From assembly GCF_018390515.1 (NCBI RefSeq), contig NZ_JAHBBK010000003.1:866522-930521 (forward strand): a stretch of 64,000 nucleotides of DNA, read 5' to 3'. The notes under the pieces were generated by a model. The model saw only the letters and a program-made list of their open reading frames with translations. It was not told the DNA's origin and did not search any database. Every line of letters begins with the position of its first letter. Position 1 is the first letter of the stretch. This DNA is from Mucilaginibacter sp. Bleaf8 (GTDB taxonomy: Bacteria > Bacteroidota > Bacteroidia > Sphingobacteriales > Sphingobacteriaceae). Both the position numbers and the translations under genes were made by a program. Shown here piece by piece: positions 25,711-34,510 of the stretch.

Positions 25711-27024
25711 ATGAAAAAGAAATTTTTATTAGGTTTTGGAGGATTAATGCTCAGCACCGTCCTCTCATTTGGGCAGGCCAACATTATGCCTGCAAAAGCA
25801 CAGGCGGGGCCGGTTGTAATTACCGGCGCTACCATACACATAGGCAACGGGCAGGTAATCAACAATGGTTTCATTGCTTTTGATAAAGGAAAAATCACCG
25901 CCGTTGGCGAGGGAACCGCGCCTGCAACTACCGGCGCTACGGTAATCAATGCAGCAGGCAAGCAGGTTTATCCGGGCTTTATTTGTCCTAACACCTCACT
26001 TGGGCTGGTTGAGTTTGAAGCGGTTCGGGCTACGGATGATGAAACAGAAACTGGTGAGCTCAATCCGCATATCCGTTCGTTAATTGCCTATAATACCGAT
26101 TCTAAAGTTATTCCTACCGTACGGTCAAACGGTGTGTTGCTGGCACAGCCCACACCGCAGGGCGGTGCTATCTCGGGCCAGTCGTCAGTAATGATGCTGG
26201 ATGGCTGGAATTGGGAAGATGCCGCTTATAAAACAGATATAGGCATTCACATAAACTGGCCGGTTGCACGTGCTGCGCGCCGCCGTGGTTCTATAACGCC
26301 GGGGCAAGGTCAGGAGTCGCCTGCCGAGCGTGCGCAAAAACAAATTGATGAATTTACCAGCTTGTTTGCCCAGGCGCAGGCTTATGCCGCTGGCAGCAAG
26401 CCTGCCGTAAGCAATGTGCGTTTAGCCGCCATGAAAGGTTTGTTTGATGGTTCCAAAAAACTGTTTGTAAATGCCAACGGTGCCAAAGAAATTTTGCAGG
26501 CCACTAATTTTGCCAAAAAGTTCGGTATACAACTGGTGATAGTGGGCGGTAAGGAATCCTACCTGGTGGCCGACGTGCTGAAAGACAATCAGGTGCCGGT
26601 AATTATTCAGGAAACCCAAGCCCTGCCCGATAAGGACGAGGATGATGTATACCTGCCCTATAAACTGCCGCATTTGCTGCAGGATGCCGGTGTGCTTTAT
26701 GGCCTTAGCGGAATCGGTTTCTGGCGTCAGCGTAATTTGCCTTTTGAGGCGGGGCAGGCTGTAGGCTACGGCCTAAGCAAGGAGCAGGCCGTATCAATGA
26801 TTACCCTGAACAATGCCAAAATTTTAGGTATTGATAAAACTACGGGTACGCTTGAAACCGGTAAAGATGCCAACCTTTTTATATCAACCGGTGATGCCCT
26901 GGATATGCTAACCCTGAATGTAGAGAATGCCTTCATCAAAGGCAAATCCATCAATCTGGACAATCTGCATAAGCAGCTGTACCGCCGCTACAGCGAAAAG
27001 TACAGTTTGACACCCAAGTTGTAA
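25711..27024 (+). CDS. secreted amidohydrolase-like protein, active site degenerate
   Basis: A 437-residue exported protein (signal peptide about 1-21, ending SFGQA) with an amidohydrolase fold: GKQVYPGFICPNTSLGLVEF at the first strand, where HxH is replaced by CPNTS, and the closing AGQAVGYGLSKEQAVSMITLNNAKILGIDKTTG. The metal ligands appear lost, as in the N-terminal half of the preceding protein, which it resembles (AIGYGLSEKQALRSLTEIPAQILGVSNKVG there). The two genes are adjacent and co-directional, so the proteins may form a complex in which this one is a structural subunit. A terminator follows. Confidence 0.82.
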   Translation: MKKKFLLGFGGLMLSTVLSFGQANIMPAKAQAGPVVITGATIHIGNGQVINNGFIAFDKGKITAVGEGTAPATTGATVINAAGKQVYPGFICPNTSLGLVEFEAVRATDDETETGELNPHIRSLIAYNTDSKVIPTVRSNGVLLAQPTPQGGAISGQSSVMMLDGWNWEDAAYKTDIGIHINWPVARAARRRGSITPGQGQESPAERAQKQIDEFTSLFAQAQAYAAGSKPAVSNVRLAAMKGLFDGSKKLFVNANGAKEILQATNFAKKFGIQLVIVGGKESYLVADVLKDNQVPVIIQETQALPDKDEDDVYLPYKLPHLLQDAGVLYGLSGIGFWRQRNLPFEAGQAVGYGLSKEQAVSMITLNNAKILGIDKTTGTLETGKDANLFISTGDALDMLTLNVENAFIKGKSINLDNLHKQLYRRYSEKYSLTPKL

Positions 27025-27047
27025 TTAATTAGAATGTTTATAGTTTA

Positions 27048-27080
27048 AAGCCCTGCCGGATGCGATATCCGGCGGGGCTT
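27048..27080. terminator. bidirectional terminator
   Basis: An imperfect long stem (AAGCCCTGCCGGAT with ATCCGGCGGGGCTT) between the convergent genes ending at 27024 (plus) and 27091 (minus). Confidence 0.75.
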
Positions 27081-27090
27081 GTTTATTTTA

Positions 27091-27276
27091 TTAAAGGTCG
27101 TCTTTAGTGGTTTTAACTAAGCCGATACCCGAAAAGAAGAATAGCAAGGCGATAATGCCAATTACAACCTGCGTTGTAGTGCTGGCTGTGTGTTGGATTA
27201 CCGTTATACCGGTATAAATTAATCCGATAATACCCAATACCGTAAGTATTGCGCCAAAGGTACGTTTCATGTTCAT
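27091..27276 (-). CDS. small two-helix membrane protein
   Basis: A 61-residue protein with two hydrophobic helices (about 7-28 and 35-54) separated by a short polar loop (QHTASTTTQ) and ending with a charged tail (KTTKDDL). The features fit a genuine small inner-membrane protein; the function is unknown. It is divergent from the SPFH gene (79-base gap) and shares a terminator with the amidohydrolase gene. Confidence 0.6.
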   Translation of the reverse strand: MNMKRTFGAILTVLGIIGLIYTGITVIQHTASTTTQVVIGIIALLFFFSGIGLVKTTKDDL

Positions 27277-27355
27277 AGTGTTGTTTTATTAATTTTAGTG
27301 ATGTGTTCTATCTTTTAGTTTATTAGCTATATTTATTGCATATAAACACTATTTT

Positions 27356-28297
27356 ATGTCAGCCGTTTGGATTATTATCGCATTTATTTTATTAGTTGCA
27401 TTATTTACCTCTTTTGTAACCATAAAGCAGGGTACTATAGGTGTTACTACTATCTTTGGTAAATATCAACGTATACTTTTACCCGGTCTTAATTTTAAGA
27501 TTCCATTAATTGAGGTTGTGTATTCGCGCATCTCTATCCAAAACCGTTCAGTTGAGCTGGAATTTCAGGCCGTTACGGTCGATCAGGCGAATGTTTATTT
27601 CAAAGCCATGCTGTTGTACTCGGTGCTTAATCAAAGTGAGGAGGCCATCAAAGCAGTAGCTTTTAAATTTGTGGACGAGCGTAACCTGATGCAGGCGCTG
27701 GTTCGTACCGTTGAAGGATCCATCCGCGCTTACGTGGCTACCAAAAGGCAAAGCGATGTGCTGATATTGCGCCGCGAAATTGTAGAGCATGTAAAAGAGC
27801 AGATTGATAATATACTGGAAGGCTGGGGCTATCATCTGCAGGATCTGCAGCTCAATGATATTACTTTTGATGAAGTGATCATGAAATCCATGAGCCAGGT
27901 AGTGGCATCCAATAACCTGAAAGCCGCTGCCGAAAATGAAGGCCAGGCACTGTTGATTACCAAAACCAAGGCCGCCGAGGCCGAAGGTAATGCTATTAAG
28001 ATTGCCGCTGAGGCCGAGCGCCAGGCATCGCAGTTGCGCGGTCAGGGTGTGGCGCTGTTTCGCGAAGAGGTGGCTAAGGGTATGACGGTAGCCGCCAAAG
28101 AAATGCACCAGGCCAATATGGATACCTCCGTTATCCTGTTTACCATGTGGACGGAAGCCATCAAGCACTTTTCTGAAAATTCAAAAGGCAACGTTATCTT
28201 CCTCGACGGTTCTGCCGAAAATATGGAACGCACCATGAAAGAGATGATGAGCTTAAATATGTTGCATACTGTTAACGAGCCGGATAAACGCCGTTAG
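27356..28297 (+). CDS. SPFH/band 7 (stomatin-like) membrane protein
   Basis: A 313-residue protein with an N-terminal membrane anchor (about 2-22) and an SPFH domain beginning FVTIKQGTIGVTTIFGKYQRILLPGLNFKIP, followed by an Ala/Glu/Gln-rich coiled coil (EAEGNAIKIAAEAERQ) typical of stomatins and flotillins. These proteins oligomerise in membrane microdomains. There is no NfeD gene beside it, unlike many bacterial stomatin operons. Confidence 0.92.
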   Translation: MSAVWIIIAFILLVALFTSFVTIKQGTIGVTTIFGKYQRILLPGLNFKIPLIEVVYSRISIQNRSVELEFQAVTVDQANVYFKAMLLYSVLNQSEEAIKAVAFKFVDERNLMQALVRTVEGSIRAYVATKRQSDVLILRREIVEHVKEQIDNILEGWGYHLQDLQLNDITFDEVIMKSMSQVVASNNLKAAAENEGQALLITKTKAAEAEGNAIKIAAEAERQASQLRGQGVALFREEVAKGMTVAAKEMHQANMDTSVILFTMWTEAIKHFSENSKGNVIFLDGSAENMERTMKEMMSLNMLHTVNEPDKRR

Positions 28298-28424
28298 GGC
28301 CCAGCTAATCGTTTGCCAGGGTAACACTTGCTTTGTTTGCTGCGTAAAAAGGAATGCTTCCGCTTTAAACCTTCAACGCATAAGTAAATCAAACTAAGCG
28401 ATAATTTTATAGTTCTGGTAATAC

Positions 28425-28988
28425 ATGAAAAAGTTAGGAATGCGGGTATGGTTGATAGTGGCAATGTGCTTAAGTGCGATAAGCTGGGCAAAAGCGCAGC
28501 AATTATACCGGCAATTAACGCCTAATGATTTTGCCGGTAATGTACCGGTTGGCAGTGAGGCTTACATTGCTTACACCAATTGCAGTGTAACTATGAATTA
28601 TCAGGCTAATCCGGGCCGCAACGGGTATTACCAGCTGGCATTTGATGTGCAACTGGTTATGAACCGAAATAAATCGTGGATGAACCGCCAGCGCATCACC
28701 TCGCCCGAGATGATGGCCGAAGTGTTACGGCATGAACAGGGGCATTACCAGCTTGCTTATTTAATGCGGCAGGAAATGCAGAGTGCACTGAGCCAGGCAC
28801 GGTACACAAACAATTACCAGGCGCAGGTTAATGAGATCTTTAACCACATCAATCAAAAATATAAACAGCTTAATGCAGACTATGACGAGGATACCAACCA
28901 TATGCTCGACCGCAAACAGCAAAATGCCTGGATAGACTGGCTTAATAAAGAAGTTAGTGCGGTTAATAACCTGGCTATGAACGATTAA
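28425..28988 (+). CDS. DUF922-like secreted putative zinc protease
   Basis: A 187-residue exported protein (signal peptide ending WAKAQ at 25). It carries an HExxH zinc motif, H103-E-Q-G-H107, in the context EVLRHEQGHYQLAYLM, typical of the DUF922 family of predicted periplasmic metalloproteases. The N-terminal half forms the beta-rich part (YRQLTPNDFAGNVPVGSEAYIAYTNC is split by the usual polar turns). No partner is apparent; it is a single gene followed by a hairpin. Confidence 0.8.
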   Translation: MKKLGMRVWLIVAMCLSAISWAKAQQLYRQLTPNDFAGNVPVGSEAYIAYTNCSVTMNYQANPGRNGYYQLAFDVQLVMNRNKSWMNRQRITSPEMMAEVLRHEQGHYQLAYLMRQEMQSALSQARYTNNYQAQVNEIFNHINQKYKQLNADYDEDTNHMLDRKQQNAWIDWLNKEVSAVNNLAMND

Positions 28989-29030
28989 TAGTTTAATAGT
29001 TTCGTTTTTACAAACGCCTTAAAATAAAGT

Positions 29031-29055
29031 AGGTCATGCTTACTAAGCATGACCT
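29031..29055 (+). terminator. perfect 11-bp hairpin
   Basis: Arms 29031-29041 and 29045-29055 with a 3-base loop, 43 bases after the DUF922 stop. There is no long T-run, so termination strength is uncertain. Confidence 0.6.
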
Positions 29056-29427
29056 CTCATTACTAAAACACTAACGGATCGGCTAATAAAAAATATATAT
29101 AGAGATATTAGGGGATCTACGAGACCGGATAAGCTTATCTAAAGCTTCGGTTATTAAAAACCACAATTACGTTGGCAACTACTAATCCGGTTATTAAGGC
29201 AATCATGGTTTTAAAATCTTATTCTTCAACTTATCTGTATAATAGAAGACAAACGCTGTTCCAATAATAAAAACCATGCTAAAACGGGCTTATAGAGCAC
29301 TTTTTAACGGTTTGCCAAGTTTTATGAGTAAGCATTTCCCCGCCCCATAAGCTTAATTTGTGGAAAAAGAGAGGGTTTGTTCCCCAATGGGTTTATTGAC
29401 GGGAATTTGGTAGATTAATGAGTAGTT
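29056..29427. other. intergenic, no firm gene
   Basis: About 370 bases of AT-rich sequence between a plus-strand hairpin and the end of the helicase. A 23-codon hydrophobic minus-strand ORF (29135-29206) is the only coding hint and is too short to call. Confidence 0.45.
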
Positions 29428-32037
29428 CTATAAGCCTCGGATCCGCCGGCGCTTTCTAACCACAGGTTCTTTTGTTTTAGGCAACTCTTCGTCAAAATCT
29501 TCAAATGCATCATAGCGGCGGGCCATTTTGGCAACGCGGTCTTCCAGGCTTTCAAGGGATAGTTTTTCGCGCAGGCCATCTACCAGTATCGGGAAGGCGA
29601 ATGGGGTAGGGCGTGCTATCTGCTTAATAACAATTTCCTGCTTTTGTATTCGCTGTAAAGCCGCGCGTAAGCGGAACTCTTCTAACTGGTAAGCCAGCGC
29701 CTCGTTGTAAGCCTGACGTACCAGCAAATTGTTGGGTTCGTATTCTTCAAATACATCAAACAGCAGCGATGTGGAAGCCTGCAGGTGCCGGTTTTTAATC
29801 TGCTGACCGGGATAACCGGTAAATACCAACCCGCCGATGTGTGCAATATCCCGAAAACGGCGACGGGCCATTTCATTTGCATTTAAGCTGTTCTGTATAT
29901 CTTCCAGCAGATTTGTAATTCTGAAAAGATCTTCTTCCAGCGCTTCCATTAAGGGTATGGCATCATCTGTAAGCAGTTCAAAGCCATAATCGTTCATGGC
30001 TATGCTGTAGGTGGCGTTTTTGATTTGACCAATGCGGTAAGCAATTAACGATGCCATACCCTCATGCACCAACCGACCTTCAAAAGGATAAAAAAACAGG
30101 TGGTGCCCATCGCGCGATTCAAAAGCCTCGATAAGCAGCTCATTTTGTTTGGGCAGATGTGAAAGATGCCCCTGCAGGTCAAATAAGGATCGCAATGCAA
30201 TGGCTTCTTCATCTTTTTCCTGGTGCAAAGCCACTTCGTTAAGCTTTTGCCGCAATACTTCGGATAGCTGAGAAGACAAAGGCATGCGCCCGCCTGCCCA
30301 GCTGGGTATGCGCCCTTTGGTAACGTTTGATTTTTTAACGAACGCCGTCATTTCCTTCACATACATAAACTCTAAACTGCGGCCTGCAAACCAAAAAGTA
30401 TCACCGGGTTTAAGGCTGGCAATAAAGCCTTCTTCAATAGTGCCCAACCCGCCGCCATGTAATAGTTTAACGCGCAGGCTTAAATCGCTGGTAATGGTGC
30501 CAATGCTCATGCGGTGGCGCATGGCCACACGGCGGCTGTTTACTTTATATAGTCCTTCTTCTACCTCCACTTTCAAAAACTCATCATATTGCGATAGTGT
30601 GGCGCCGCCTGTAGTAATAAAAGCTAACAATTCTTCAAACTCGCCACGTCGCAAATCTGCGTAAGCAAAGGTGCTTTTAATCTCGTTGTACAACTCGTCG
30701 GCCCTGAAACCGTCTGACACGGCCAGGGTAACCATGTACTGTATAAGCACATCCATGGCCAGCAGGATCGGGTCGCGACTTTCAAAAGTCTGACTAGCGA
30801 TGGCCTCTTTCAGCGCGGCCCCTTCCATTAACTCCAGCGAGTGCGTAGGTATAAAATACGCTTTGGATGTAGCGCCGGGATGGTGCCCGCTCCGGCCGGC
30901 CCGCTGCATAAACCGGGCAACGCCTTTAGGGCTGCCTACCTGTATTACCGTATCTACTGGTCTGAAATCTACACCCAAATCCAAGCTGGATGTACATACC
31001 ACCAATTTCAATATGCCTTGGTGCAAGGCCTGCTCCACCCAGTTGCGCAGTTCATTATCCAGCGAGCCGTGGTGCATGGCCATAATGCCCGCATACTCCG
31101 GGTAATTATTCAGGATGGCATGATACCAAATTTCGGATTGGGCGCGGGTGTTGGTAAATATGAGCGTGGTTTTGCTTGCCGCCACAATTTCCATCACTTC
31201 GGGTAATAACTTGAGCCCGATATGCCCCGTCCACGAGTAATTCTCAATGTTTTCGGGGATAACCGACTGTATCTGCAGCTTTTTATTGATATGCGCCCGC
31301 ACCATACGTATCCGCTCTGCCGGAAAATTATTACCCAGCAACACCTCAGCCGCCTGCTCCAAATTACCAATGGTAGCACTGATGCCCCATATTTTGAGGC
31401 GTAAGGCAGCGGGGTGCGAAGATTGAGGAGTGGTGAGCGAGGAAATGGAATTTGACGTGTCCCTGCTCTTTCTTTCTTCGCTCCCCGCTCCCAAACTCCT
31501 AAGCTTCGACAAGCCTAATTCTACCTGTACGCCGCGTTTGGTGCCCAGCAACTCGTGCCACTCATCAATCACCACTACCTGCAGGCTTTGGAACAGTTTG
31601 GGATAGTCTTTTTGGGCCAGCATCAGGTGCAGGCTTTCGGGGGTGGTAAGTAATACCTCGGGTAGCTTTTTGCGCAGCGCCTGCTTTTCGGCTTGTGAAG
31701 TGTCGCCAGTGCGGGTAGCCACACGCCAGGGTAGGCCCAGCTCGTCGCATACCTCCTGCATAGCTTTGCGGATATCGTTGGTAAGAGCCCGCAGTGGTGT
31801 TATCCACAACATTTGTAACCCGTTGTTGGTACGGGTCTGATACGTGTCGGGGTATTGGTTGATGTAACCAACCAGAAAGGGTAAAAACAGCGCAAAAGTT
31901 TTGCCACTTCCTGTCGGGGCATTCAGCAAACCGGAATTGCCTTCCAGGTAAGCGTCCTGCATTTCCTGTTGAAACGGGAATTGCTGCCAGCCTTTCTGGT
32001 TAAACCAATCGTTTATAATTTGTTGCCCTTTGCCCAT
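29428..32037 (-). CDS. ligase-associated DEXH-box helicase (Lhr-like)
   Basis: An 869-residue SF2 helicase. Motif I is NAPTGSGKT, motif II DEWHE (DEXH), motif III SATIGN, and motif VI QRAGRSGHHPG, followed by the long C-terminal region of the Lhr family. It matches the helicase that in many bacteria sits with an ATP-dependent DNA ligase, an exonuclease and a phosphoesterase in a DNA-damage cluster; here it is alone. The start MGKGQQII (32037) is preferred to an in-frame ATG at 32052. About 30 residues of Ser/Thr-rich low-complexity sequence (31405-31494) are inserted between the VQVELGLSKL helix and motif III and look like an in-frame DNA insertion. Confidence 0.92.
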   Translation of the reverse strand: MGKGQQIINDWFNQKGWQQFPFQQEMQDAYLEGNSGLLNAPTGSGKTFALFLPFLVGYINQYPDTYQTRTNNGLQMLWITPLRALTNDIRKAMQEVCDELGLPWRVATRTGDTSQAEKQALRKKLPEVLLTTPESLHLMLAQKDYPKLFQSLQVVVIDEWHELLGTKRGVQVELGLSKLRSLGAGSEERKSRDTSNSISSLTTPQSSHPAALRLKIWGISATIGNLEQAAEVLLGNNFPAERIRMVRAHINKKLQIQSVIPENIENYSWTGHIGLKLLPEVMEIVAASKTTLIFTNTRAQSEIWYHAILNNYPEYAGIMAMHHGSLDNELRNWVEQALHQGILKLVVCTSSLDLGVDFRPVDTVIQVGSPKGVARFMQRAGRSGHHPGATSKAYFIPTHSLELMEGAALKEAIASQTFESRDPILLAMDVLIQYMVTLAVSDGFRADELYNEIKSTFAYADLRRGEFEELLAFITTGGATLSQYDEFLKVEVEEGLYKVNSRRVAMRHRMSIGTITSDLSLRVKLLHGGGLGTIEEGFIASLKPGDTFWFAGRSLEFMYVKEMTAFVKKSNVTKGRIPSWAGGRMPLSSQLSEVLRQKLNEVALHQEKDEEAIALRSLFDLQGHLSHLPKQNELLIEAFESRDGHHLFFYPFEGRLVHEGMASLIAYRIGQIKNATYSIAMNDYGFELLTDDAIPLMEALEEDLFRITNLLEDIQNSLNANEMARRRFRDIAHIGGLVFTGYPGQQIKNRHLQASTSLLFDVFEEYEPNNLLVRQAYNEALAYQLEEFRLRAALQRIQKQEIVIKQIARPTPFAFPILVDGLREKLSLESLEDRVAKMARRYDAFEDFDEELPKTKEPVVRKRRRIRGL

Positions 32038-32126
32038 GCTGTAATTATACAAAACAACGCCGTTTTAGTTGTGCTGCACTATATAAACGAAAAATTTAGT
32101 GGTATAATACTTGTAATAAATGAGGT

Positions 32127-32756
32127 ATGACTAAGTATATGCCTATGCTCTTTGCAGCTGCATTATTAGCAGCCTGCAATAACAGACCGAATACACAACA
32201 AACCGAAACCCAATCCGGACAAACCGAAACATCTGCTAAAACCGAAGTGGTAAAACAAGATACCGCAAGTGCTGATAAGCTGATTGTTCCGGGAAAGGCC
32301 ATAGGTCAAACTCAGATAAATGAAGATGCAGCCCGCGTAGTACAGCGGTTAGGCAAGCCCGATGGTGGGGATGCCGCTATGGGTAAAGCGGTGTCGATAT
32401 GGTATGCGCATCATGATACCAGCGATTATCAAACAGCCGTTTTTAGCTCGCGCCAGGTGGGTACGGCCGATGATACCAGCCGGGTAAAACAAATCCGCAT
32501 TACATCGCCCTGGTTTGTTACTAAAGAAGGTGTACATGTAGGTTCAGCATTGCAGCAACTAAACGATGCTTACCCGCTTAAAAAAGTAGCTCACTTCACC
32601 GAAAAAGGTAATCGTTATGATTTATACGAAACTAACCAGGGGATAGCGTTTGAGGTGAATGCGCAAAATAAATGCACCGGCATAGTAGTACACGAAAGGG
32701 ATAAGCAGGCGGCTGGTACTTACTTGCCATTTTATTCAAACCTGGTTAAGTATTAA
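32127..32756 (+). CDS. lipoprotein of unknown function
   Basis: A 209-residue lipoprotein with lipobox LLAAC (Cys17) followed by a Gln/Thr/Glu-rich linker (about 18-50). Two repeats of a pattern like GKAIGQTQINEDAARVVQRL-GKPD and GVHVGSALQQLNDAYPLKKV recall the short helix-turn of SmpA/BamE-type and related periplasmic folds, but I cannot name a family. It lies divergent to the helicase and convergent to the DUF2059 gene. Confidence 0.7.
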   Translation: MTKYMPMLFAAALLAACNNRPNTQQTETQSGQTETSAKTEVVKQDTASADKLIVPGKAIGQTQINEDAARVVQRLGKPDGGDAAMGKAVSIWYAHHDTSDYQTAVFSSRQVGTADDTSRVKQIRITSPWFVTKEGVHVGSALQQLNDAYPLKKVAHFTEKGNRYDLYETNQGIAFEVNAQNKCTGIVVHERDKQAAGTYLPFYSNLVKY

Positions 32757-32779
32757 CAGCCGACAGCTGGTTTAATTTA

Positions 32780-33253
32780 TTACTTCATTTCAGGGAATGC
32801 TTTTTTAAGCTGGGCCTGAAACTCCGGCAAATGGGCCTGCATTTTTTGCTGGCCTATTTGCATGCCTTTTTGCTGTAATAGTGCCATTTTTTGCGTCATT
32901 TTTTTACCGGCAGGGGTAAGATAGAATTGCGTGATCTGCTTTAATTCAGGCTCACTAAATTCTTGCGCATATAATTTAGCCAAATCAGGCTTTAGCGCGC
33001 TATAGCTCATATATTTGCTTAAAAATCCCATCATCAGTTCTTTGAATTTCGCTTTTTTATCGGCAGGTACCTGTGCACTGCTTACATCAACCATGTTGCT
33101 GTACATGCTGGTGAGCTGGCTGGAAACGCCGCTGGCATCAACCAAGGCTTCGGCTGTTTTAAGGCGCGATGCCGGAATAGCGGTTTGTGCTTTGGCTGCT
33201 GTACCAGCTACTATTAATAAGCAAACTGCAAGGTGTTTAAGTTGAAATTTCAT
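32780..33253 (-). CDS. DUF2059 secreted protein
   Basis: A 157-residue exported protein (signal peptide about 1-22, ending AAKAQ). The C-terminal part, LYAQEFSEPELKQITQFYLTP then AGKKM, is the hallmark of the DUF2059 family: small periplasmic helical proteins of unknown function. The ATG at 33251-33253 is chosen because it starts the signal peptide; the longer reading from 33373 runs back into the upstream gene. It lies 4 bases after the stop of the acyltransferase gene, so the two are almost certainly co-transcribed. Confidence 0.82.
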   Translation of the reverse strand: MKFQLKHLAVCLLIVAGTAAKAQTAIPASRLKTAEALVDASGVSSQLTSMYSNMVDVSSAQVPADKKAKFKELMMGFLSKYMSYSALKPDLAKLYAQEFSEPELKQITQFYLTPAGKKMTQKMALLQQKGMQIGQQKMQAHLPEFQAQLKKAFPEMK

Positions 33254-33257
33254 GTAG

Positions 33258-34394
33258 TTAAATTTTGATAAAGATACGCTTATTGTACATAACCCACAGA
33301 ATAGCCATCCAAAACAGCACATAGGCAATTGCCCATGCCAGTGAGGCGTTGAGCGGCGAAAAGTAGGGCTCAAAATATTTGTGGTACAAGCCGTAGCTCA
33401 GGCTCATGGGTTCGCCATCAAAACTTATTTTAATTTTATTCATGGCACGGGCCATCATGCCCGATGCTACAAACACCACAATGGCATTCATGCCGTATAC
33501 TAAAAAAGGTTTGATAAAGCGGCGGTAACCATGCACGTCAATCAGCCAGTAGCATAGGGTTAAACAAGCCATACTCAGGCCACCCACAAATAAAACGTAT
33601 GAGCTGGTCCATAGCGCTTTATTGATCGGGAAAAACGTATTCCATACTAGTCCTGTCCCAACTAATAGCGCTGCAGCAAAAAGTAAGCGGTATACTTTTG
33701 TTTTATCGGTTACGTCTTTACGTTTTAACCATGTGCCTGTAAGCACACCAAGCAACCCGGTGCCAATGGCTGGTAAGGTACTTAGCAAACCTTCCGGATC
33801 CCAGGTCTTTGATTCTTTCCATAAATGTGCAGTGGTAAATATGGTACGATCCAGCCATGCACCTAAATTGGTTTCGGGCTGCAAGTTAGCCGGGCCAACG
33901 CCCGGCACAGGTACAAACGTCATGAGCAGGTAGTAAACCACCAGTACAAAAGCGATGATGGCTGCCTGAACTTTTGTGCCTGTTTTTATGAACAACAACC
34001 CGCAAATCAGGTAAACCAAAGCAATGCGCTGTAATACACCGGGTATGCGGATGGTACCCAGATCCCAGATCAGGAACGTTGACATGAGCAGCCCCAGTGC
34101 AAAAATAATCAGTGCCCGGCGAAGCACCTTGGTTATCATTTTGCCATGATTAGCCACGTCGGCCCTGGCGCTTTGCATGGCGTAAACTACCGATACGCCC
34201 ATGATAAACAGAAAGGACGGAAATACCAGGTCGGCTACGGTGCAACCGTTCCATGCAGCATGTTCTAATGGTGTATAGATATGGCCCCAGTCGCCGGGAT
34301 TGTTAACGAGCGTCATGGTAGCAACGGTCAGTCCCCTGAAAAAGTCAAGCGATTGCAGTCGTTGTTTCTGTGTGGCAGGTTGTATAGTTTGCAT
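33258..34394 (-). CDS. HGSNAT-like membrane acyltransferase (DUF5009/DUF1624 type)
   Basis: A 378-residue polytopic membrane protein with about 10 helices. The N-terminus RLQSLDFFRGLTVATMTLVN followed by WNGCTVADLVFPSFLFIMGVS is the conserved block of the heparan-alpha-glucosaminide N-acetyltransferase catalytic family, which transfers acetyl from cytoplasmic acetyl-CoA to a sugar on the other side of the membrane. In Bacteroidota these are thought to modify glycans or peptidoglycan fragments. Divergent anmK, which recycles anhydro-MurNAc, would fit an amino-sugar role, but this is inference. Confidence 0.85.
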   Translation of the reverse strand: MQTIQPATQKQRLQSLDFFRGLTVATMTLVNNPGDWGHIYTPLEHAAWNGCTVADLVFPSFLFIMGVSVVYAMQSARADVANHGKMITKVLRRALIIFALGLLMSTFLIWDLGTIRIPGVLQRIALVYLICGLLFIKTGTKVQAAIIAFVLVVYYLLMTFVPVPGVGPANLQPETNLGAWLDRTIFTTAHLWKESKTWDPEGLLSTLPAIGTGLLGVLTGTWLKRKDVTDKTKVYRLLFAAALLVGTGLVWNTFFPINKALWTSSYVLFVGGLSMACLTLCYWLIDVHGYRRFIKPFLVYGMNAIVVFVASGMMARAMNKIKISFDGEPMSLSYGLYHKYFEPYFSPLNASLAWAIAYVLFWMAILWVMYNKRIFIKI

Positions 34395-34510
34395 AGTTGC
34401 TGTGTTAGGTTTGATGTTGGTTTATTCAACTTGGAGGCTTAAAGTACAATGTTTTAGGCAGGCCTGCAACTCCTGTTTTTACTATCGGTTAATTTCGCTA
34501 TTTTTAAACC

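Noticed and set aside
29135..29206. 23-codon hydrophobic minus-strand ORF resembling a KdpF-size peptide
   Set aside because: No kdp genes nearby and the sequence lacks KdpF features; too short to support.
32780..33373. Longer DUF2059 reading starting at 33373
   Set aside because: The extra 40 residues overlap the acyltransferase coding region and precede a perfect signal peptide starting at 33253.
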